Below are positions 49,561 through 55,674 of a DNA stretch of 64,000 nucleotides, piece by piece. This DNA comes from an uncultured Dialister sp. (GTDB taxonomy: Bacteria > Bacillota > Negativicutes > Veillonellales > Dialisteraceae). The position numbers and the translations under genes are program-made. The stretch lies in the NCBI GenBank assembly GCA_934178345.1, contig CAKPQG010000002.1, positions 93,656 to 157,655 of the forward strand, in the 5' to 3' direction. The notes under the pieces were generated by a model. That model was not told the origin of the DNA. It saw nothing but the letters and a program-made list of their open reading frames with translations, and searched no databases. Within the stretch, counting starts at the first letter, position 1, and each line of letters opens with the position of its first letter.

Positions 49561-50004
49561 ATGAAAATTGCTATGGCGAGTGATCACGGCGGATTTGCAC
49601 TCAAGGCTTCTCTTATGAAGCATCTGGACGAAGAGAAGATCGAATACATTGACTGCGGGACGTACTCGGAAGAGTCCTGCGACTATCCGGACTTTGCAGA
49701 GAAAGCGTGTAAGCTGGTGCAGCAGGGCGAGGTGACGTATGCGATCCTTGTCTGCGGGACGGGCATCGGCATGTGCATCGCCGCGAACAAGATGAAGGGC
49801 ATCCGTGCGGCGCTCTGCGGCGATACCTTCTCCGCACATTTCACCCGTGCGCACAATGATGCGAATGTCATGACGCTTGGCGCGCGTGTCGTCGGACCGG
49901 GGCTTGCGGAATTCATCATGGACGAATTTTTAAAGACCCCATTCGAAGGTGGCCGTCACGCCAGAAGAATTGCAAAGATTGCTGCGATCGAAGAGGTGCA
50001 ATAA
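49561..50004 (+). CDS. rpiB: Ribose-5-phosphate isomerase B
   Basis: A 147-residue RpiB/LacAB-type isomerase interconverting ribulose 5-phosphate and ribose 5-phosphate. Start MKIAMASDHGGFALK, active-site Cys in ILVCGTGIGMCIAANK, RAALCGDTFSAHFTRAHNDANV and GARVVG are all family features. AAGGAGGGCGAAG precedes the ATG. A TATACT box at 49513-49518 may have become its promoter after the foreign element separated it from tsaC. It overlaps the next gene by one base (TAATG). Confidence 0.95.
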   Translation: MKIAMASDHGGFALKASLMKHLDEEKIEYIDCGTYSEESCDYPDFAEKACKLVQQGEVTYAILVCGTGIGMCIAANKMKGIRAALCGDTFSAHFTRAHNDANVMTLGARVVGPGLAEFIMDEFLKTPFEGGRHARRIAKIAAIEEVQ

Positions 50005-50558
50005 TGTTTGAAGACTTACAGGAACAGGCAGTGAAAGCCTTCCGGGAGCTTTGTGAAATTTCCCATTTCAAAAAAGGAAGCCTCATCGTCATCGGTGGTT
50101 CCTCGAGCGAGATCCGCGGCGGACACATCGGCAAGGACAGCTCCTATGAAGTCGGCACGGCTGTCGTGACGGCTCTGATGGAAGAGGCGGAGAAAGAGGG
50201 GCTCGCTCTGGCCTTCCAGTGCTGCGAGCATCTGAATCGGGCGCTCATCATGGAGCGCAGCGAAGCGGAGAAGCGCGGCTATGAGGAAGTGACGGTCGTC
50301 CCGTGGCTGCATGCCGGCGGCGCCTTCTCGACGAATGCTTTCTATCATTTCAAGGACCCGGTCGCTGTCATGGAAATCAAGGCTGACGGGGGGCTCGATA
50401 TCGGGCTTACGATGATCGGGATGCACTTGAAGCGCGTGGCTGTCCCCGTCCGTCTGATAAACAATCATATCGGAGCGGCCCTTGTGGCAGCGGCCCGCAC
50501 CCGCCCGCCGCTCATCGGCGGCGAGAGAGCGCACTATGTGAGGGAAAATGACAAGTGA
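50004..50558 (+). CDS. TIGR01440/UPF0340 family protein (YwlG-like)
   Basis: A 184-residue protein of the YwlG/DUF436 family, conserved next to rpiB and glyA in Firmicutes. Seen features: GSSSEIRGGHIGKDSSYEVG near residue 30, FQCCEHLNRALIMER, and IGLTMIGMHLKRVAVPVR. The function is not established. The start overlaps the rpiB stop. The stop codon TGA lies within GTGACTGGTGACTAG of a heptamer array, so its last residues may have been set by that repeat. Confidence 0.9.
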   Translation: MFEDLQEQAVKAFRELCEISHFKKGSLIVIGGSSSEIRGGHIGKDSSYEVGTAVVTALMEEAEKEGLALAFQCCEHLNRALIMERSEAEKRGYEEVTVVPWLHAGGAFSTNAFYHFKDPVAVMEIKADGGLDIGLTMIGMHLKRVAVPVRLINNHIGAALVAAARTRPPLIGGERAHYVRENDK

Positions 50559-50965
50559 CTGGTGACTAGTGACTAGAGACTGGTAACTTGTGACTGAAAG
50601 ACTAGGAGACTAGGAGACTGGGAGACATCAGACTCCTGTATCGTCATTTCGAGCGGAGCGAGAAATCTTCCTTGCAGACCGATAAACGATGTATGCGTGA
50701 AAGCAGAAATACGTAGCACCAAGGCGTCGGTTTCCTGCTAGTGTCTATGTGATACTGACCGCAGTGCAAGAAAGATCCTTCGGCAACGCTTTCGATGACG
50801 ATACGGGAAAGGGTTGTCCCCAAAAGTTTGAAAGCAGGGATGAATAGCTAGGGGTTAGAAATCTCAAGTGACTGGTGATTTGCATACTGCTTTCGGGCAT
50901 CGCCTCATACATATTCGCGGCGAAGCCGCCACCACAACCCTGAACCCTGAACCCTGAACCCTATT
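50555..50965. repeat. Repeat mosaic between ywlG-like gene and glyA leader
   Basis: GTGACTR (50555-50595), GACTAGGA units, a TCATTTCGAGCGGAGCGAGAAATC module with its inverse near 50770-50795, TTTGAAAGCAGG, CATACTGCTTTCGGGCATCGCC, TTCGCGGCGAAGCCGCCACC (50913-50932) and TGAACCC heptamers to about 50963. Confidence 0.8.
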
Positions 50966-50998
50966 TCCCCTTTACTTCTTCCTGATTTGTGCTATACT

Positions 50999-51087
50999 AT
51001 CCTTGTGAAAGATTTCACGAATAGCATACCTGCTCAACGGAAGGGCTTGGCCGTGTATCCTGAAGGGTACACGCTAAGCCCTTTTTC
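50999..51087 (+). ncRNA. Candidate small RNA or leader with strong terminator upstream of glyA
   Basis: A TATACT box (50993-50998) with TTTACT 16 bases before it is followed by the dyad GTGAAAGATTTCAC (51006-51019) and by a strong hairpin in which AAGGGCTTGGCCGTGTA pairs with TACACGCTAAGCCCTT around a short loop, then TTTTT (about 51040-51086). It lies 270 bases before glyA with repeats between, so it could be a free RNA or an attenuator. No known family was recognised. Confidence 0.35.
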
Positions 51088-51169
51088 TATATCAAGTATG
51101 CATATTTCAAACCAAAAGATGCATTCGTGTGCGCCTCATGATACAATAAATCAAATGTATGCAGGACAG

Positions 51170-51290
51170 GAATGAGTGACTGGTGACTAGGGACTAGTGA
51201 CTGGGAGCGATGCGAGCGAGAGGTGTATTGACGGTGCCTGATGAAATGGTGCGCCGCACCCACATTTCTCATTTCTCATTGGTGAAAGTT
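51170..51290. repeat. Heptamer and module block before glyA
   Basis: GTGACTGGTGACTAGG units (51174-51202), a TGCGCCGCACCC half module and CATTTCTCATTTCTC units. Confidence 0.7.
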
Positions 51291-51357
51291 TTGCATCATG
51301 GGGTGTATGAATCGATCCATTCGATTTCACTTTGAAAAATGAAGGGAGTCTATTTCA

Positions 51358-52596
51358 ATGAAACACTTAAAAGAAGACAAAGCGGTTTACGAAGCCATTC
51401 AGGAAGAGCTGAACCGTCAGAGAAACAAACTGGAAATGATCGCGTCTGAAAATATCGTCAGCTATGCTGTCATGGAAGCACAGGGCAGCGTCCTCACAAA
51501 CAAATATGCAGAAGGCTACCCGGGCAAGAGATATTACGGCGGCTGCGAATATGTCGATGTCGTCGAACAGCTGGCGATCGATCGTGCGAAGGAGCTCTTC
51601 GGCGCGGAACATGTGAATGTACAGCCGCATTCCGGCTCGCAGGCGAATTTCGCCGTCTACTACGGCCTTTTAAAACCGGGCGATACCATGATGGGCATGA
51701 ACCTCACGGATGGCGGTCATCTGTCTCACGGCAGCCCGGTCAATATTTCCGGCAACTATTTCAATGTCGTTCCTTACGGCGTCAGAAAAGAAGACGAACT
51801 TCTGGACTATGAAGCCATGGAAAAGACAGCGAAGGAAGTCCAGCCGAAGCTCATCATCGGCGGCACCAGTGCATACTCCCGCATCATCGACTTCGAGCGC
51901 ATCGCAGCGATCGCGCATGAAGTCGGCGCGCTCTTCATGGTCGATATGGCACACTTCGCCGGCCTTGTCGCAGGCGGTGAATATCCGAGCCCGGTGCCGT
52001 GGGCAGACATCGTGACCACCACCACCCACAAGACCCTTCGCGGACCGCGCGGCGGCATCATCATGTGCAAGGAACAGTATGGCAAAGCCATCGACAAAGC
52101 AGTATTCCCAGGCATGCAGGGCGGCCCGCTCATGCACGTCATCGCAGCGAAGGCTGTCGCTTTCGGCGAAGATCTCTCCGATGATTTCAAGCAGTATGCG
52201 AAACAGATCAAGAAGAATGAAAAGGTCCTCTCTGATGAGCTGCAGAAGAATGGCATCCGCGTCGTTTCCGGCGGCACCGATACCCATGTCCTCCTCGCGG
52301 ATATGAAAGCCATCGGCATCACCGGCAAGGTCGCACAGACGGTCCTCGATGAAATCGGCATCACCGCAAACAGAAACACCATTCCATTCGAAACTCTCTC
52401 TCCATTCGTCACGAGCGGCATCCGTCTCGGCTCCCCGGCTCTGACCACCAGAGGATTCAAGGAAGACGACTTCAAGGAAGTCGCAGACATCATCTCGACA
52501 GTCGTCAAGAATCCGGAGGATGCGGCAGTCAAGGCAGACTGCGCGAAACGTGTCCATGCTCTCTGCGTGAAGTATCCACTCTACGAAGATCTGTAA
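51358..52596 (+). CDS. glyA: Serine hydroxymethyltransferase
   Basis: A 412-residue PLP enzyme that converts serine and tetrahydrofolate to glycine and 5,10-methylene-THF. Family marks: KLEMIASENIVSYAVMEAQGS, the NKYAEGYPGKRYYGGCE loop, and the PLP Lys in TTTTHKTLRGPRGGI. Length is normal. GAAGGGAG precedes the ATG. It closes the conserved prfA-to-glyA order but is set apart from ywlG by 0.8 kb of repeats and a candidate small RNA. A family 1 inverted-repeat element follows 15 bases after the stop. Confidence 0.97.
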   Translation: MKHLKEDKAVYEAIQEELNRQRNKLEMIASENIVSYAVMEAQGSVLTNKYAEGYPGKRYYGGCEYVDVVEQLAIDRAKELFGAEHVNVQPHSGSQANFAVYYGLLKPGDTMMGMNLTDGGHLSHGSPVNISGNYFNVVPYGVRKEDELLDYEAMEKTAKEVQPKLIIGGTSAYSRIIDFERIAAIAHEVGALFMVDMAHFAGLVAGGEYPSPVPWADIVTTTTHKTLRGPRGGIIMCKEQYGKAIDKAVFPGMQGGPLMHVIAAKAVAFGEDLSDDFKQYAKQIKKNEKVLSDELQKNGIRVVSGGTDTHVLLADMKAIGITGKVAQTVLDEIGITANRNTIPFETLSPFVTSGIRLGSPALTTRGFKEDDFKEVADIISTVVKNPEDAAVKADCAKRVHALCVKYPLYEDL

Positions 52597-52611
52597 TCTT
52601 CTCGCAAACTA

Positions 52612-52774
52612 AGGAAACGCTGATTAAATCGCAGAATCAGATTTCATATGGATTTTTATACATAGTGTCGTCGACATTCTCCTTAAATAGCTCGCTATTC
52701 GCGCCCCCTGTTTCCTTGCTCTGTATAAAAATCCAAGAATGAAATCTGATAACGATTGAATCAGTGTTTCCCTA
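52612..52774. mobile_element. Small inverted-repeat element, family 1, copy F (full length)
   Basis: 163 bp, AGGAAACGCTGATTAAATCG...GATTGAATCAGTGTTTCCCTA. The minus strand keeps the ~50-codon frame seen in the other full copies (SLSDFILGFLYRARK then RIASYLRRM). Confidence 0.75.
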
Positions 52775-52804
52775 AAAAAGCCAGCCCGATGGGCTGGCTT
52801 TTAT
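52774..52804. terminator. Terminator between glyA and hicB (bidirectional)
   Basis: AAAAAAGCCAGCCC pairs with GGGCTGGCTTTT around GAT. It serves glyA and the converging hicAB pair. Confidence 0.9.
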
Positions 52805-53160
52805 TATGCTTGTAAATGAATATTTTTTTCGTCTAAATAATTCTTGAGACTGCGTGACATCAGTTCATTCAGCGTGAGTCCATTTTCATGTGCATAGAAG
52901 TAGGCGGAGCGATGCAGTTCGGGTGTGACACGGACATTGAAAGAGCCTTTGAATTCTTTACTGGGAGACTTTCCTGTCTCTTTGCAGACTTCCAGATAAT
53001 CATCCACAGCAGCGTGGAAATCAGACTCCAGTTCAGAGACACTTTCTCCCTCGTAAGAGATGGAGTCCTTGGTACCGAGCACTTTCCCATAGAGGATGCG
53101 ATCTTCACCGCAGTAGGAAATCGTACCTCGGTAGCCTTTGTATTCCATATAGTTTTTCAT
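52804..53160 (-). CDS. hicB: HicB-family antitoxin
   Basis: A 118-residue antitoxin. The N-terminal ~75 residues form the HicB partial RNase H fold (YKGYRGTISYCGEDRILYG). The C-terminal part is a ribbon-helix-helix DNA-binding domain (NVRVTPELHRSAYFYAHENG). It should bind and neutralise HicA and repress the operon. GAAGGACTCC precedes the ATG at 53160. The ATG overlaps the hicA stop by four bases (ATGA), the usual hicAB layout. Confidence 0.88.
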   Translation of the reverse strand: MKNYMEYKGYRGTISYCGEDRILYGKVLGTKDSISYEGESVSELESDFHAAVDDYLEVCKETGKSPSKEFKGSFNVRVTPELHRSAYFYAHENGLTLNELMSRSLKNYLDEKNIHLQA

Positions 53161-53420
53161 TTGAGGAGTCCTTCTTTCTCTAAGAATGCTTTGATTTGCT
53201 CGATTTGGTACTTCTTCAGTGCATTCTCTGTGGCCCCATGTGGAGCATGCAGAAAAAGTCGATTTCCTTCTGCATTGGGGCCGAAGGAAATGCGAGAACC
53301 GTTTCCTTGGCGCACCTGATAGCCGCATTGCTTCATCAGCGTAAGAAGTTCACCATAGGTAAAATCTCTGGGATACGGTTTTTGAAAGAGCCGCCCCAAT
53401 AATTTATCTTTTTGTGTCAA
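53157..53420 (-). CDS. hicA: HicA-family toxin (probable mRNA interferase)
   Basis: An 87-residue double-stranded RNA-binding fold protein upstream of hicB. The pattern DFTYGELLTLMKQCGYQVRQ, then GSRISFG, then LHAPHGA fits HicA, but the catalytic His of the usual GSHH motif is Arg here, so activity may be lost or use the later His. The start is the TTG at 53420, 6 bases after GGGGCGG; another TTG at 53438 would add six residues. HicA-HicB pairs are toxin-antitoxin modules that slow translation under stress. Confidence 0.75.
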   Translation of the reverse strand: MTQKDKLLGRLFQKPYPRDFTYGELLTLMKQCGYQVRQGNGSRISFGPNAEGNRLFLHAPHGATENALKKYQIEQIKAFLEKEGLLK

Positions 53421-53514
53421 TATGATCCGCCCCTGCAACTAAATTCTAGTTACTCTTCAACCGCATCATACAAAAAATAGATGCCTTTGTCAAGGGAAAT
53501 GCGGATTCCATCGC

Positions 53515-53650
53515 AGAGACAGATATCGGAAATCAGATGTCTGCCAGTCTAAAGTCTGACATCTAAAGGCTCCCAGTCTGAAGTCTGGCGTCAGATATCA
53601 GATGTCTGAAGTCTCCCAGTCTGAAGTCTCCCGCCATAAGTCACCCGCTC
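53515..53650. repeat. AGTCTGA-type heptamer block
   Basis: Imperfect heptamers of AGTCTGA/AGTCTCC/AGATGTC, of the same kind as at 2225-2325. The rest of 53439-53660 has no recognisable feature. Confidence 0.8.
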
Positions 53651-53662
53651 GCAAACTTTCCC

Positions 53663-53691
53663 TTGACTTTCCCCTGCCAATCCCGTATACT
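53663..53691 (+). promoter_or_regulatory. Promoter of rpmF
   Basis: TTGACT (53663-53668) and TATACT (53686-53691), 17 bases apart. A leader of about 90 bases follows. Confidence 0.75.
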
Positions 53692-53786
53692 ATTGAAGTT
53701 GATAAATTTCTCTAACGCGTTTAGAGCACTGGCGAAACAGTGAAAGACAAACGGCATAACGGCCGATAGGTAAGGAGGTGCGAGAA

Positions 53787-53972
53787 ATGCCGGTTCCGAA
53801 GACAAAAAGTTCTAGATCCCGTCGCGACAAGAGACGTGCAAATTGGAAACTGACTGTTCCGGGTCTTGTGGAATGCCCACAGTGCCATGCACTGAAAAAA
53901 CCTCATCATGTATGCCCAGTATGCGGTTTCTATAAAGGCAAACAGATCATCACCAAGACTGTTGAAGAATAA
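53787..53972 (+). CDS. rpmF: 50S ribosomal protein L32
   Basis: A 61-residue ribosomal protein with the usual start MPVPKTKSSRSRRDKRRANW and a zinc knuckle C-x2-C...C-x2-C (CPQCHALKKPHHVCPVC). AAGGAGGTGCG precedes the ATG at 53787. In many Firmicutes it follows a DUF177 gene and precedes plsX; neither is here, and it has its own promoter and terminator. It keeps zinc ligands while L31 in this genome region is the zinc-free form. Confidence 0.96.
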   Translation: MPVPKTKSSRSRRDKRRANWKLTVPGLVECPQCHALKKPHHVCPVCGFYKGKQIITKTVEE

Positions 53973-53980
53973 TGGTCAAA

Positions 53981-54013
53981 GGAAAATGCTTCTCGGTAGA
54001 GAGGCATTTTTTT
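53981..54013 (+). terminator. Terminator of rpmF
   Basis: AAAATGCTTCTC pairs with GAGAGGCATTTT (one G-T pair) around GGTA, then TTT. Confidence 0.88.
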
Positions 54014-54079
54014 ATTGGGGAAATGGGCTTCCCGCCATTTACGGATATGGTACAATAATATGTGTTTCTCGAAGAAATG

Positions 54080-54335
54080 AGCGAGTGACTGGTGACTAGG
54101 GACAAGTGACTAGTGACTGGTGACTAGGGATTAGGGACTAGGAAAAAGCTGATTAAATCTGACAACGATTCAATCAGTGTTTCCCTAGGTTTGGAATATG
54201 AGAAAACCGCTCATTTCAAACTTCCGCGGGGCTTCTGATGTTTATGCGCCGCATCACCATTTCTCATTTCTCATGCAAGAGAGGCGTACATCCCCAATCA
54301 AAGGACGCCCCGCGGGCGAATCCTGCTAAAAAAAT
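54080..54335. repeat. Repeat mosaic between rpmF and yhaO
   Basis: GTGACTR/GGATTAG units (54085-54140), a short inverted-repeat element (entered separately), a TATGAGAAAACCGCTCATTTC segment, CCGCGGGGCTTC...ATGCGCCGCATCACC (54224-54255) and an AATCAAAGGACGCCCCG module. Confidence 0.75.
54138..54188. mobile_element. Small inverted-repeat element, family 1, copy G (short form)
   Basis: CTAGGAAAAAGCTGATTAAA followed by TCTGACAACGATTCAATCAG and TGTTTCCCTAG. Same internal loss as copy C, with one damaged end. Confidence 0.7.
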
Positions 54336-54405
54336 CATCTGTTATTCCGCAAGTGCGGATTTCTATACCACCATCGACATGTCTATCTACCATCAAGGAG
54401 GAAGT

Positions 54406-55674
54406 ATGGGAAAGCATTTTTCTTTTATCCACTGTGCGGATCTGCACCTCGGAGAACCATTCGGAGGCGTGCGCCTCGGGACGAAGGGGCCGTGGAATGA
54501 GCAGATCGGGAAAGCCACCTTCAAGGCCTTTGAAAGGGTGGTAGATGCGGCACTGGAAAATCGGGTAGATGCGATCTTGATTTCCGGAGATGTATATAAT
54601 TCAGACCATCACAGCCTTGCCGCGCAGATGGCTTTCGGACGGGAGCTGTATCGCGCAGCGCAGGCAGGGATCGAGGTCTTCATCGTGCATGGAAATCACG
54701 ACCCGGGAGAAGCCTGGCGCGCGGATATCCCGCTGCCGGAGACGGTGCATGTTTTTTCTTCCGAAGAAGTGACGGGGATCCCGCTCATGAAGGATGGGGA
54801 AAAGGCGGCCACGATCTATGGCATCAGTTACAAGACACGCCATACGAAGGATGATCTGGTGCGCTCTTTCCATGTGAATCCGGAGGATGGGTTCACCATC
54901 GGGATGCTGCACACGGAAGCCGGCGTCGAGGGGAGCCCCTATGCGCCCTGCACGGTCGAGGAGCTGAAGACAGCGGGTATCGATTACTGGGCACTGGGGC
55001 ATGTGCATACGAGAAAGACGATCTCGATGAAGCCCTATATCGTCTACCCGGGCAATACGCAGGGGCTGGATATCACGGAAATCGGTCCCCGCGGTTGTTA
55101 CTTGGTCGATGTGGGAGCCTATGGTACGGTGACGTTGAAATTCATCGAGACGGATGTGATCCGCTGGATGGACATGGTGATCGATATCGCGCCCTTCCTG
55201 ACGGCTGATGACCTGCTGAAGGATGTCGCACGCCGCCGCGCAGGACTGAAGGAGCTGACCGGTAGGCCGAATATGGTGCGTCTGGTACTGACGGGGCGCG
55301 GCGCGCTGCACAAAGCGATCGCGACGGAAGAGGGACGTGATTTCCTCCTGCAGACCTTGAATGAGAAGGAGCAGTTCCGCCACCTCTTTGCCTATTTCAC
55401 CCGCATCGAGGATCGGACGCGGCCATTCCTGAATCTCACTGAGCGCCGCGAGCTTCCCGATGTGACAGGAAATTTTCTGAAGGCTTTCGATGCGGTCATG
55501 GATCTTCCCTCGGAAGAGAGGGGAAAGACGCTCCGCGAGATGGCTTCTTCGCAGCCGGAGCTTTTGAAATATAAGAATTTATTGGGCAAGGTGTCTGATG
55601 AGGCGCTTCTTGCTGCTTTCCGCCGCTCGGAGGTGCTGGGCGCGGAAATGCTGACAGAGGAGGATGGACGATGA
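54406..55674 (+). CDS. yhaO: DNA repair exonuclease, SbcD/Mre11-type (YhaO-like)
   Basis: A 422-residue metallophosphoesterase. Metal motifs: HCADLHLGEPF (D-x-H), ISGDVYNSDHH, VHGNHD and GHVHTRKTI with YPGNTQGLDI after it. This is the nuclease subunit that pairs with the coiled-coil ATPase encoded next, an SbcCD-like complex for DNA end processing. AAGGAGGAAGT precedes the ATG at 54406; the open frame upstream is repeat sequence. It overlaps yhaN by ATGA. Confidence 0.9.
   Translation: MGKHFSFIHCADLHLGEPFGGVRLGTKGPWNEQIGKATFKAFERVVDAALENRVDAILISGDVYNSDHHSLAAQMAFGRELYRAAQAGIEVFIVHGNHDPGEAWRADIPLPETVHVFSSEEVTGIPLMKDGEKAATIYGISYKTRHTKDDLVRSFHVNPEDGFTIGMLHTEAGVEGSPYAPCTVEELKTAGIDYWALGHVHTRKTISMKPYIVYPGNTQGLDITEIGPRGCYLVDVGAYGTVTLKFIETDVIRWMDMVIDIAPFLTADDLLKDVARRRAGLKELTGRPNMVRLVLTGRGALHKAIATEEGRDFLLQTLNEKEQFRHLFAYFTRIEDRTRPFLNLTERRELPDVTGNFLKAFDAVMDLPSEERGKTLREMASSQPELLKYKNLLGKVSDEALLAAFRRSEVLGAEMLTEEDGR

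Noticed and set aside
50999..51357. Glycine or ZTP riboswitch upstream of glyA
   Set aside because: The conserved core motifs of these classes are not present; only a dyad and a terminator-like hairpin are seen.
54238..54405. 56-codon N-terminal extension of YhaO
   Set aside because: It is read from repeat modules; AAGGAGGAAGT precedes ATG 54406, which gives the family's normal N-terminus.
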